Source: Scilla litardierei (Eukaryota > Streptophyta > Magnoliopsida > Asparagales > Asparagaceae). From it: a stretch of 64,000 nt of DNA. A program made the position numbers and the translations under genes. The notes under the pieces were generated by a model. It searched no databases. It was given only the letters and a program-made list of their open reading frames with translations, and was not told where the DNA came from. The stretch lies in NCBI GenBank assembly GCA_030789695.1, contig CM061142.1:282226165-282290164 (forward strand), written 5' to 3'. This document shows positions 37,302 through 47,518 of the stretch, one piece after another; position 1 is the stretch's first letter; every line of letters starts with the position of its first letter.

Positions 37302-38215
37302 CACACTCAGCTTGTGTGTGACCAAAGCCTTCACACTCCCTGCATTGTATTCCTTTGCTTTTGTTCTTTGACTCGTACCTCTGAGTGGGACGACTGGTGG
37401 TTTTTTCAGCAGTGGGAGGATTTGGACGTGCCATCTTGTTGACAAGTCTGAGATTCTGACCCCTGCTGCTGATCTTCCTCATCATCCTGCTGAATTTCTT
37501 GGATAGCAACGCAATGTCTTCATCTAGCTCAGACTCATTCTCAAATTTAGGTATTTTGCTGACTTATGCCTTTAATGCCACCCCCTTTTCCCTTCTGTTC
37601 TGTTTGAGATTCATAGCATAGGTTTGAAGAGAACACATGAGTTCATCCAATCTCATAGTGGAGGTGTTTCTAATTTCTTCAATGGCCGCTATTTTCCCAG
37701 AAAACTTATCAGTAAGGGATCTCAACATCTTCTCTACCAGCTTCTTTTGAGAATATTTCTTGCCTAGTTGAAAAGCATGGTTTGTTATGTCCCTCAGACT
37801 CCCATTGAATTCGACAACAGTCTCATCATCATTCATTCTAAGATTTCGAATTGGGATGCAAGCATTTGGAGTTTGGAAGCTTTAACTGTACTCGTTCCTT
37901 CACGAACATTCTGAAGAATATCCCAAGCTTCTTTGGTATACTCACATGTGGATATCAGCTTAAACTGCTCTTCGTCAATAGCAGTGAAAATAGCATTCAC
38001 GGCTTTCGAGTTTCCAAAGGTCGCTCGATCTTCTTCTGGACTCCAATCTCTTGCTGGTTTAAGACATTCTTTGCCTTCTTTGTCTATTTCGATCATTGGA
38101 ATCCATCCTTCAATAGTGGCAACCCATGCCTTCTCATCCAGCGACTTGATAAAGGCACACATCGGACTTCCAGTATGTGTAGTTTGTTCCAGTGAGTAGT
38201 GGATGACATGTAACG
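37302..38215 (-). pseudogene. Sirevirus gag, N-terminal and zinc-knuckle part
   Basis: Reading on the minus strand, 37833-38162 gives the UBN2-type gag core (FIKSLDEKAWVATIEGW, then EYTKEAWDILQ). The frame changes at 37833 into 37564-37836 (DETVVEFNGSLRDITNHAF, LVEKMLRSLTDKF), then into the piece ending at 37302 with the zinc knuckle CRECEGFGHTQAEC. The real start lies upstream of 38162, near 38215, and is degraded. The LARD-like element enters directly after the knuckle and the tail resumes at 27853. Gag would form the particle and bind genomic RNA. Confidence 0.85.
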
Positions 38216-38302
38216 GAAGCGCCTTCTTTCATATTCACGATTTGCGTACTGCAATCACAGGAACACACCCACTTTGACAACACAAAGTAACACGGATGAC
38301 CT

Positions 38303-38314
38303 GCTCTGATACCA
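38303..38314 (-). other. Primer-binding site of the Sirevirus-like element
   Basis: Minus strand TGGTATCAGAGC, complementary to the initiator-Met tRNA 3' end, two bases from the LTR boundary at 38317. Confidence 0.93.
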
Positions 38315-38316
38315 AT

Positions 38317-39198
38317 TGAAATTTAGTACGCAATAATAATCAACAAAGCCAAAGCATCAACACAAACCAATCAGAGACACACAAGACTTGGTAACGCAGT
38401 TCGGTGCACACACCTACATCTGCGGGGCCACGCACAGAAAATCAGAATACTCCACTAAAATAATCAATGAGTACAATCACTAATTATCGTGATTCTATTA
38501 GGAGGAACAACCTCCCCCTCAATACAAACCGTGATGGGTGGTCTCTACCAACCCATGGAGTATTCTCGGCAAGCTCCCCTTGTTCATTAGCTCCCATTGC
38601 ACAACCGACTAGATCAACTCCCTTGATCCTACATGCATAGTCGTCGGCCTCCCTCCTGGAGATCTCACAAACTTTACACAAAAGTCGTAAACCCTAGCCG
38701 TCAACGCCGCAACCCTAATAACCTCGCTCCCCCTCAATCCGCGGGTCAATTAGGAAAGATCTTCAATCATCGCAGCACCAGAACGGCAACCCACAATTTC
38801 TGTAACTACATTGGGTAGGTGGTTCCGCATATCTTCAAGGATCCGATGAATAAGGAATTGTGGGCAAGAATCTCTCTAACCGTCTCAACAATAAAACCGA
38901 CAGGTTTTAGCTTCCAAATATATCTTCAACACTATTCAACCATCAGAAAAACCAAGGAATGTTAAAGATACAAAACAGGAATCAAAAGCTTCCATCGACA
39001 AAGATCCCGTACTCAACATAGATATATATTTCTGCTATCCGACACAGCGTGTTGAACGTTCTGTTGTAACATAATGTTCAACATCTCTTTCAACATGGTC
39101 TTGATATGACATCTCTCTTCTTCAAGATAAATAAGAGCAGATATAACAATATCTTGGTGCCACTATTGACAACACAGTCATGAACGAGTGACCTAACA
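38317..39198 (-). repeat. 5' LTR of the Sirevirus-like element (882 bp)
   Basis: Pairs with 11242-12123. Same ends (plus strand TGAAATTTAG to GACCTAACA). Confidence 0.9.
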
Positions 39199-39791
39199 GA
39201 CTCAAACATTATATTGGTAAGCAAAAATCTGAAATAAGACATGGGATGGTTTGATTGGATTAAGAGTTTGAGCTCGAAGAATTATCACTTTTTGCATTGC
39301 TTCATGGTCAAATGGTAAAATTTGAAATGTGAAGTGTATCTAGTCGAATTTCATCGTTTATAAATTGTGAACCATATAGTAGAAACAATCGTATTGTATT
39401 GTGATGTCACTGTGTTGGACACATGCCTAACAAAGACGTCAAGTGTGCATTTTTAAGAAATGGGCATAGTTCGGCGGCGTGACGTGTCCTTGTGGTATGA
39501 TCATGTTCGTGCAACATAGATTATAATTAATGTTGTATAGCCATATGTGTTAATGGAAGTGTAAGTGAAATTTGTTAATATCACCCCTATTGCACTGTGT
39601 GAACTTACTATTCAAGCGAGAAGATGTGCAACTAAAAAAGGATGAGAACAATGGATCTCTTAAACAGAGCTAAGCGAACCGACCCATTACAACCAAAGCA
39701 TATCGGTTTTAGCCGAAACGTAATGGTTTCGTCCAAAACGCAAACAGTTTTTTACGATGGCAGGACCAAAACAAACCCATAAACTCGGTTT
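39199..39791. other. Spacer between Sirevirus and copia element, nothing recognised
   Basis: About 590 bp of AT-rich sequence without repeat ends or coding frames. Possibly host single-copy DNA or an old decayed element. Confidence 0.5.
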
Positions 39792-39907
39792 TGTTATGAA
39801 TAGGCACATGAGGCCCATTGGGTATCCGGTCCATCATTGAAAGCTATAAATATGAGGGTAGGGGGCTCTTAACCCCTTACACCTATTACTCTACTTTTCC
39901 CTTCACA
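39792..39907 (+). repeat. 5' LTR of the truncated copia element (116 bp)
   Basis: Starts TGTTATGAATAGG, has CTATAAATA near 39844 as TATA box, and ends CCCTTCACA. Shares its start and end with the LTR at 4435 but differs in the middle. The primer region ACACGTTATCAGCACGATC follows at 39908-39926. Confidence 0.82.
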
Positions 39908-39926
39908 ACACGTTATCAGCACGATC

Positions 39927-41232
39927 ATGCTCGTTGGAAAAGGCGACAATGCTCAAGGAAGGAGATCCATCAATCGTTTCAGTTTAAGAAGATCGTAATC
40001 TTCTCAACAGGGAGTGAAAAGGGCATCTTTCATCAACCATCGTCTAGATTCCCTTGTCGAATCTAGAGGTAAATCCTCAAAACTTTTAGATCTAAACTTG
40101 CTTTTCCAGTAGATCTGCATGATTTAAGATCAAAAAGTTTTAAAACATGGTAAAAATCACATTTTTATTTGGATCTGGCATGTATATAAACAATAACAAA
40201 TCGTTTTTTTGAAAGATCTGAATGTTTGAAAAAAATCGTTTTTTACCCACCACCCTGATCCATATACCGCATGCCCAAAGGGCATAGCGGCGGCGCTTCC
40301 CTAGCGCCGCCGGCGGGCATGCGCCACGGCCACAGGCCGCGGCCCGCCGCCGCGATGGCCGTGCCTCTTGGTGCGGCCAGCCGTCGTGACGGCGGCCGCG
40401 AGCCCCCTAGGGTTTTTCGAAACCCTAACCCATAACGAGCCAAATTTTTTAGGGGTATGCCCAATTAACCCTAATGGGTTGTTTTCATGGCCCAAAAGCC
40501 AGAAAATTAGCCTATTTACACTTAATTTTCCTTTTTTATTTTTGGCCCCAAAGCCCAAATAATTAAAGAAATTTTAAATTTTATGATAAGGGTTAAAGCG
40601 AAAAATAAAATATAAATAAAATGGATCAAGGTAAAAAGTTTTCAAAAATAACTTTTAGCATGTCACACACTTTTTAGATTATTTATTAATCTTTACATGC
40701 CTGTGATATGATTATCTGCGTGGTTGTATATTCTTAATATATTATCTGCGTGGATGTGCTATTAGGCTATGATTTTAGGGATCAGCCAGGTTTCCGACAT
40801 CTTTACTTTTCTGCAATTTTTCTTTTTGAGAGAAATTTGTAAGTGAGATTATACATGTAAAAAGAAGCTGAAGGACCACCAAAAGGAGCTGAAGGCGTTT
40901 ACACAAAGAATAAGGGGCTTCTCTTTGAAGTTCTCGAGTTGTATTTACTTTTTCATGCACTTTTTGATGTAATTTTGGTCTCTCTTTTTCTGTTGGTGTC
41001 GGCTGGCTGATCCCCATAGTCCTAACTTATTTTCATTGCCTATACATGAAATGCGTGGATGTCTAATAACTCATGCTATTTTAATGTTAAAATGAAAATG
41101 TTAAATGCATGTGTGGATGTTTATTTTTTAATACCCGTGCTATTTAAAACGTTGTAAGATCGCATGTATGGATGTATATTTTACATAGTTTAATAATCCA
41201 TGTTATTTCTGTTTGTGTTGCTAGATTGTTTA
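39927..41232 (+). other. Leader of the truncated copia element
   Basis: Non-coding. A GC-rich patch near 40280-40420 (GGCGGC/GCCGCC) is followed by GGCCC-type short palindromes (near 40490 and 40543) in the same order as in the element at 4435, but with fewer copies. The 40630-41220 part is AT-rich, with repeated words such as ATGTGTGGATGT. Confidence 0.6.
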
Positions 41233-42180
41233 ATGGCCAGACTTGCGAATGTCGATTTTTCGGTCCTGAAGGCCGATGGATCGAACTACTTGAGCTGGGA
41301 GTTGGACCTGAAGTTCCATCTGCGATCTCATGGGTTCAGTCTAACACCCACTGAAAAGGCAACAACAAGTACTGCCGCAGCAGAAAAGGATGCTTCTATA
41401 GAAGACCCTCATACAGAAGAAGTTTCCGATATACTAAAGACGAAAGCCATTATTTATATCAGGAAACATTTAGACTCGAGCCTGAAGGACGAGTATCTTA
41501 CTGTAGATGATCCTTACGAACTGTGGGATGCACTTGAGGAGAGGTACAAACATTAGAGGGATGTCATACTCTCCCGTGCGCAGTACGAGTGGACTCACCT
41601 CCGTATACAGGATTTCAAATCCATAGCGGAGTACAACTCAGCACTATTCCGTATCACCTCACGCCTGAAGTTGTGTGGTGAGACTGAGACTGAGAAAATG
41701 TTGCTGGAAAAGACGTTCACGTATTTCCACGAGAAGGACATGATCCTCATGCAACAGTACCGTGAGAGGAAGTTCACTAAGTACTCTGAACTGCTTTCAT
41801 GCCTCCTAAAGGCCGAACAGAACAGAGATTTGTTGGTTGCCACTCACAACCTGTGCCCTCCTGGCTCCACTTCACCGCCACCTCTGCAGAGGCACACTTC
41901 CAGTCTTCCCAGAAGAAGATGGACAAGAAGGCTAAATTCCAGAAATAAAAAGAACAGAAGAAGCGGAAAAAGGCCACTCCTCAAGCTCCTCCTCAGAACC
42001 AGAAGTTCATGGAAAAGAAGCAAAAGTGGATGTCCAACAATGGTGTTACTTCCAAGAAAGACTGGGAGGATAAGTGCTCCAAATGTGGAATGCCGGGCCA
42101 CTGGTCCGGAATCTGCCGCACCCAGAAACACCTACAGGACCTCTACCAGGCAAGTCTCAAGCCTCACGCTAAGACAAACT
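41233..42180 (+). pseudogene. Copia gag with nonsense and frameshift mutations
   Basis: The ATG at 41233 opens MARLANVDFSVLKADGSNY, the usual copia gag start with SNYLSWELDLKFHL. The frame stops at 41554-41556 with TAG where the family has a CAG-encoded Gln after RYKH. Downstream sequence in the same phase (41557-41850) still reads as gag (FTYFHEKDMILMQQYRERKF). A frame change near 41850-41900 then puts the CCHC zinc knuckle CSKCGMPGHWSGIC (42075-42116) in another phase. That phase ends at a TGA TAG pair near 42180. Confidence 0.86.
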
Positions 42181-42410
42181 GATAGAAAGCGCAGCGTTAC
42201 CAGCGACCACATGGAATCCAGAAGATTTCATGGGAGACGACACTCTCTAGTCATGGACTATAAACAATTTTCATTTGCTAGCAATGTATCTTCCATTTTT
42301 ATGCAACGTATCTAGCTTTCATTCCATGTCGAACTTTTGAGCATTTTTAATGAAAGTAGCTTTCTTCTTTTCATATTATTCATTGCTTAAATGTCTTTCT
42401 TAATATAGAT
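42181..42410 (+). other. Gag-pol spacer of the copia element
   Basis: About 230 bp of T-rich sequence between the gag stop pair and the protease frame, in the same phase as both zinc knuckle and protease. It ends in a pyrimidine-rich stretch plus ATATAG just before the protease ATG at 42411. It could be a spacer or an intron, and no splice evidence is available. Confidence 0.45.
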
Positions 42411-43495
42411 ATGGAATCAATATGCCTAGTGGACAGTGCATCGACGCACTCAATCCTTCATAACATAGAATACTTTTCGAGGATATGTAGCTATTCTGGT
42501 CCATTGAGAACAATCTCAGGACCAACCAATATAATTGAAGGATCAGGAGAAGCAACCATTTTGCTCCCCGGTCACACACTAATCACACTCAGAAATGCGT
42601 TATACTCCCCTAAATCAATCCGAAACCTCCTAAGCTTTAAAGATATCCATTTAAACGGGTATCACTTAGAGACGGTCGAGGAAAATAAAAAAGAATACTT
42701 GCACATAACGTCTCTTACAAATGGTACAAAAACCATTGTGGAACGTTTCAAGGGACTCCCCTCGGGACTCTACCAAACAAGTATTCAATCTCCAGAAACA
42801 TTAATGACGGAGCACCTGCAGTGCACCCAAACACCAAAATTCCAACTCTGGCATAGTAGACTGGGACACCCTGGATCTGTTATGATGTACCGCATCATAA
42901 AAAGCTCAAGGGGTATAGATTTGAAGAACCTGAAGATTCTTCAAAAAGGTAAATTTTCATGTCCACCCTGTTACAAGGGTAAACTAATTACGAGACCCTC
43001 TCCACTGAAAGTGGACTTGGAGTCTCCAAGTTTTCTGGAAAGAATCCAAGGTGACATGTGTGGGCCTATACAACCATCAAGTGGTCCGTTCAGGTACTTT
43101 ATGGTTCTGATAGACGCATCTACTAAGTGGTCACACGTGTGTCTACTGTCCACCCGTAATCTAGCACTGTCTAAGCTTTTAGCTCAGATAATCAGGTTAC
43201 GGGCCCACTTCCCCGACTACCAGATAAAGAAACTTCGTCTGGACAATGCGGGGGCAGTTTACATCACAAGTCTTCTTAGACTATTACCAAGCACATGGCA
43301 TTGAAGTCGAACATCATGTAGCACATGTTCACACCCAGAACGGGTTAGCAGAATCTCTAATTAAGAGACTGCAATGGATTGCGTGTCCATTATTACTTCA
43401 ATCCCAGTTGCCAGTGAATGCATGGGGTCATGAAATTTTGCATGCTGCATCTTTAATAAAATTAAGACCTTCTGGAGGTCAGTCATTAACGTCCC
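42411..43495 (+). pseudogene. Copia protease, gag-pre-integrase and partial integrase
   Basis: The ATG at 42411 opens MESICLVDSASTHSIL, with catalytic DSAS at residues 8-11. The gag-pre-integrase zinc domain follows (WHSRLGHPGSVMMYR, then CPPCYKGK), then the integrase core with QGDMCGPI (first Asp) and RLDNAG (second Asp). Near 43255 a single-base change in a G-run shifts the frame, and reading continues in 43246-43506 with HVAHVHTQNGLAES (Glu region). The frame and the homology end at about 43495. Better preserved than the matching part at 36-1329. Confidence 0.87.
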
Positions 43496-44136
43496 CTGGC
43501 TTTTAAGTCTCATGTAGAGTGTAGTCGGATTGGGGGATACCAGATTTAAAATATTTGTACCACAAGCGCACGGTGTTGTAGTGTGGCTTGGAGGTTGAAC
43601 ATAGGGAGGCATGGTTGTGCTTGTTTCTAAGAGGAACCAATTCACCCTACGGGTGAGCTAGCCCGGTCGATCGTTGGTTTGTCACGGAATGTAAATACGG
43701 AGGATAAACAATATGAAGGGAAACCCAGGACTCCGGTTTCCACCCTATCGTGTGTTCTTGCTATTACGCCCTACGGATAGGAAAACGATCGGAATTAGGG
43801 TTTAGCGGTGAGACGTTGCCTCTGAGAGTGATACCAGCGTTCCATGGGCCCGATATTCCGGTCGGTGCCCAGGATGATATGTCGAACTACCTGGGTTCAG
43901 TCGGTGGGCATTCCCATGTCCATTAACACCGACCGACTCCGGGAGCACTAAGCTCGCAACGATAACTCCCAACATATCATCCTGCTGCTCCCGCGCGCTA
44001 GGATTCGATGTCTATGCTAAGGGCGTGAGCTGTGGCTAGGGAGTCAACCGCCAAGTTTATTCCCCCTTGGCCCTATGGTCAAAGGTAGTCTTTTTTCCAC
44101 CGATGACAATGAAACTGTAATGCCCTGCTAAGCTAC
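43496..44136. other. Unidentified repeat-like segment between two elements
   Basis: Moderately GC-rich, no coding frame. It contains GTACCACAAGCGCACGG and inverted words (CCAGGATGATATGT and ACATATCATCCTG near 43870 and 43973). It also has GGTCGGTG/CACCGACCGACTC words similar to the palindrome arrays nearby. I suspect a fragment of another repeat but cannot name it. Confidence 0.4.
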
Positions 44137-44847
44137 TGCACAAGTACTAGAGGGGGGGTGAATAGTACTTTAAAATAATTAAGAGGCTAATTCCTAATTA
44201 CCGTGCAAACTCTACCAATTAATGCGGAAATGCGGAATAGTAAATAATCGACAACAAATAAACAATCGCAAACAAACAATATTACTGGGTTCGGATCCAC
44301 CCAAGTCTCCCCGACTTGTTCTCGGTGATCCTACGTCCCAAACACCAGGATCCCCTCCGGATACTTGAGTTAGAAACCCTAACTCAAGATTTCCACTATG
44401 AAATACTTGTGAAGAACCTTCACCAAGTCAAATCATACACAAAGTAATTTGTGACGCCCACAACCCGGGATCACAAACATAACTCTCACAACCGAGAGTT
44501 AAACACTTACAAAATGAAAGTAAATGAAATAGAATAGCTTACCACAAAATACCTATGCCTTGAGTATACTTACGAATTAGGGCAAGGATGATTTTGAGGA
44601 AGAAGAAGGCACCAAACCCTATCTCCAAGATGTAGATCAGCGATGGAGAGCTATGGGGTTGTTGGTGACCTAGGATCAAGCACTTGGCTTGGAAGGCTCT
44701 CAATCAATGAATCTCTCTTTTGAAATGAATGAGGAAGAGATTCTTGAGAGGGAAATGAATGAGCTTTAAATGAGATGATAGCTTTCTCTTTGATCTCTAA
44801 ACTTCTCCAATAATCAGCCTTTAGTGCAATGAATGCAGCTCAACAAG

Positions 44848-44856
44848 TATATATAG
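44848..44856 (-). promoter_or_regulatory. LTR TATA box
   Basis: TATATATAG on the plus strand, minus strand CTATATATA, about 75 bp downstream (in element sense) of the palindrome array. The only good TATA candidate in this LTR. Confidence 0.55.
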
Positions 44857-44929
44857 GTTAGAGGAAAGAGAGAGAGAAAAACGTTTCAATTAAAGCTCCA
44901 ACGGATCTATTCTGATCGTAACTAGTCGG

Positions 44930-45584
44930 TCAAAGAACAACCACCGACCGACTAGTTCATCAACTAGTCGGTCTGTCAATCAACGTAGACCGACTAAAGT
45001 GTGAACAGGGAATAGGTCGAAGTTCAGACAAAAGGAACTAGTCGGTCCAAGAAGAGTAGCTGACCGACTAGTTTCACAACTAGTCGGTCGGTTACTCAAC
45101 TGAGACCGACTAAGAGATAAAACTGAAGTCTGAGCACAAATTGATTTAGTCGGTCCAAGAACAAATGTTGACCGACTAGTTCACCAACTAGTCGGTCTCC
45201 AAATGTGCATAGACCGACTAACAATAAACAATAAGTCAGGTGAAAATTTGCATGTACAGGAAAGCTAAACTAGTCGGTCCAAGAAGGAAAGTTGACCGAC
45301 TAGTTCATCAACTAGTCGGTCGATCAATGAACACAGACCGACTAATTATAAACAGTAGCTCAGGCTCAAATTTGCATGTACATGGAAAGCTCAACTAGTC
45401 GGTCACAGAAGCATCACTGACCGACTAGTTCACAAACTAGTCGGTCGGTGAGTCAACTTAGACCGACTAACTGTAAACAGTAAAGAGCTTGGAATTGACT
45501 GACTGAAACTAGTCGGTCCAAGAAGCTTTGCTGACCGACTAGATCACCATCTAGTCGGTCAGTTCTTCTTCTTGAACCAACTAA
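44930..45584 (-). repeat. Six paired-palindrome units (CTAGTCGGTC/GACCGACTAG)
   Basis: Each 105-125 bp unit holds two hairpins: CTAGTCGGTC, 14-16 bases, GACCGACTAG, a 5-7 base link, CTAGTCGGTC, 14-16 bases, GACCGACTAA, then about 40-50 bases of spacer. Arms are nearly invariant while loops and spacers vary. I count 23 ACCGAC cores (either strand), the core of the plant DRE/CRT element. The array lies directly upstream of the TATA box in element sense. Confidence 0.92.
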
Positions 45585-45987
45585 CATGCACAAGAAGTCG
45601 CGAATCGAAGCGCGAAGCTTCGGGAAAGTTTGTATGGACTTCTAGTAAGATCCTAGAGCTAAGATATGAGCGTTATGAAGATTTAAACCGTAAGACCTAC
45701 TCAAGGCTTAACATTCTACGAAAGAAGCTTAAAGATAATAAATATAACTTGACGATACCGTCTTCAAAAGCTTCAATCGAATCTTCATGACTTCTAAAAT
45801 GGTCCAAAAGCTTCAACGAAGCTTTAGGCATACGATCACATGCTTTGAGAAGTCTCGAGACGTCGCTTTGGATGTTCAAGTGAATTTGGCGACGATCTCC
45901 ATAACTGCGCTCACAAATTGTTAGTTCGAAATATATTTATGTTTGTTCATCATCCAAAACCAAATCCGGAGAGTCCAATATCCAACA

Positions 45988-46286
45988 TTCTCCCCCTTTT
46001 TGGTGATGCCAAACCAACATAAATAATAATCAAAAATAATGATTCAAATGTAATTTACTTACTCCCCCTGCATTGATGACACGTTAATACGAAAATGAAT
46101 AATAATAATACGCATCAAGCAGACGAGTAAAATATAAAAATGAGAATTCATTATTGAAATATCGGATTTGAAATCCAATTTTTTTATATCTTAACTCCCC
46201 CTTAATCTAACATATCAAATTAGATTCTTGGAAAAATGCTTAAATTATCATTTAGCACATGTCATTATTATATCTCTCCCCCTTTG
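45988..46286 (-). other. Four polypurine tract copies
   Basis: Runs with the minus-strand form AAGGGGGAG or close lie near 45990-46000, 46072-46079, 46195-46203 and 46275-46285, about 80-120 bp apart. The first abuts the LTR and has the family context GGCATCACCAAAAAGGGGGA. Multiplied tracts are a Sirevirus hallmark. Confidence 0.75.
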
Positions 46287-46914
46287 GCATTAGCAAAAAG
46301 AGCGGGAGGAGATCAACGACAACAACAATGGCTTCAAATAAAAGCATGGGAGTCGTAGAATACGACCACGGTCTAAATGACACCAAAGGGAAAGACGAAT
46401 TAAATCAAGACGTGTCAATGAGACCAAAGTCGAAAAACGATAAATAAAATCATCAAAACTCAAATTAATTTTACGAATTGAGTTATGGAATATACTCTCC
46501 AATATCAACATTCTTGGTTAATTTAGTGCATGGAAAAAAATTCCATGTTTTCATAAAATGAATTCTATTTAACCAAGTTAATATCGTCGAGCGACGAAAT
46601 CAAACATCAGAGACATATAAAAAGTTAAATGTGCACAAGATAATGAAATGTCAACATCGATGTATATATAAATATAAAGCATGAGTACATGAAAAGATAC
46701 ATCCGTCAACATACAAAATGCGATCCAACGATCGAAGCACAAAAGATACAGCAGCATATCACACATATATCATAATCAGAGTACACCAAAATATATGAAG
46801 ATACAACAAAATACATCAAAATGTTAAAATCATCCAGAACCCCACTCTATCCTACCCAAACTCTCTCACACTAGACATATCATCCAAGGAGCATCGGAGA
46901 GTCCTCAAGGAAGC
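46287..46914. other. AT-rich spacer between polypurine tracts and envelope-like ORF
   Basis: No coding frame with family resemblance. Many ATATAT/ACATAC words. Confidence 0.55.
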
Positions 46915-47518
46915 TCAAGAGGAAGTGGCAGGATCTGCAGCAGCAGCAGGCTCTGCAGGAGTGGAGGTGGTCACCGGGTCATCAGTAGTGTCCACAGGAG
47001 CGACAGAAGTGGTAACCTCTGGAGCAGCAACAGTAGTGGCCTCGGGAGCACCAGTCGGAGCATCCACCGCAGGAGCGGTGGCAACATGTGTGCTCTCAGG
47101 GGCACCAGCAGACGAAGCAGCAGCATCATCACCAGAAGTGCCCTCGGGGGCACGAGTAGAAACACGCACAAGCTCCTCAATATCCTCCTCATCCAACTCC
47201 TCCTTGTCAGAAAATGAAGGGGGGATCTGAATATCAAGGTGACGAGCGATACGGCAGAGAATCTCCTCAGAACGAGCCTGACGAGACTCCAAACGTCGCA
47301 CAGCACGAACGACCTCGGTAAGAGTGGAAGAGGGAGCAGCTGAGGCAGAAGCAGACGCTGCCGCTGAAGGTGTCGTCCTCTGAACGTGACGGAGCGCCGC
47401 AAGAGACTTCTTGACGGCCGTCACGTTTAGAGGAGGACCAAGTGGACGCTCATCGTCACGAGGCAGTGTGACACAAAAGTGACGGAATACCGGAGTCAAC
47501 AAGCACGGGAATGGGATA
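46915..47518 (-). pseudogene. Envelope-like ORF C-terminus of the second Sirevirus-like element
   Basis: Minus-strand frame from 47518 through 46915: IPFPCLLTPVFRHF, then RPLGPPLNVTAVKKSL, a basic segment (RRLESRQARSEEILCRIARHL), an acidic stretch, and a long Ala/Pro/Thr/Val-rich tail (VAAPEVTTSVAPVDTT). The first part resembles the end of the plant 'putative transposon protein' domain, and the low-complexity tail is typical of these ORFs. The gypsy element enters at 47519, so the N-terminal part is missing. The frame is open to a natural stop. Function unknown. Confidence 0.65.

Larger units (their letters stand above)
11242..39198 (-). mobile_element. Complete Sirevirus-like Ty1/copia element, twice interrupted
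   Basis: Two 882 bp direct repeats (11242-12123 and 38317-39198) bound the element. On the minus strand the order is 5' LTR, primer site, gag, protease, integrase, RT, RNase H, envelope-like ORF, polypurine tracts, 3' LTR. Two foreign elements with their own target duplications sit inside (13729-22548 and 27859-37296). Subtracting them leaves about 9.69 kb, a normal Sirevirus length. The envelope-like ORF and multiplied polypurine tracts are typical of Sireviruses (SIRE1 group). The flanks (TACGC before 11242, GACTC after 39198) do not form a target duplication. All coding domains carry frame changes. Confidence 0.92.
39792..43495 (+). mobile_element. Short-LTR copia element, 5' part only
   Basis: Begins with a 116 bp LTR related to that at 4435, then the primer region, a leader, gag, protease and integrase. 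Homology with the copia element at 1-3866 stops abruptly near 43495 within the integrase (after GGAGGTCAGTCATTAACG). RT, RNase H and the 3' LTR are missing, so this is a truncated copy, and no target duplication can be assigned. Confidence 0.9.
44137..45987 (-). repeat. 3' LTR of the second Sirevirus-like element (about 1851 bp)
   Basis: The right edge is fixed by the polypurine tract. The left edge (TGCACAAGTACTAGAGGGGG) is inferred from the TG/CA rule because no second copy is present. It contains, in the minus-strand sense, a GAAGCTTC-rich upstream part (45595-45850), the palindrome array (45584-44930), a TATA box (CTATATATAC, 44847-44856) and then the transcribed part. Confidence 0.7.
44137..47518 (-). 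mobile_element. Second Sirevirus-like copia element, 3' LTR and envelope-like end
   Basis: On the minus strand the order is an envelope-like ORF end, multiplied polypurine tracts, then an LTR of about 1.85 kb (44137-45987). The LTR starts TGTTGGATATTGG and probably ends CTAGTACTTGTGCA. The rest of the element is displaced beyond the gypsy insertion starting at 47519 and lies outside the window. The LTR shares nothing obvious with the 882 bp Sirevirus LTR, so this is another family. Confidence 0.8.

Noticed and set aside
43361..43645. 94-codon minus-strand frame across the copia breakpoint
   Set aside because: Spans the junction of two unrelated sequences and is antisense to integrase.
44930..45584. 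Possible CRISPR-like array
   Set aside because: Repeat arms are 10-12 bases in inverted pairs, units vary in length, and the locus is a plant LTR; no cas genes.
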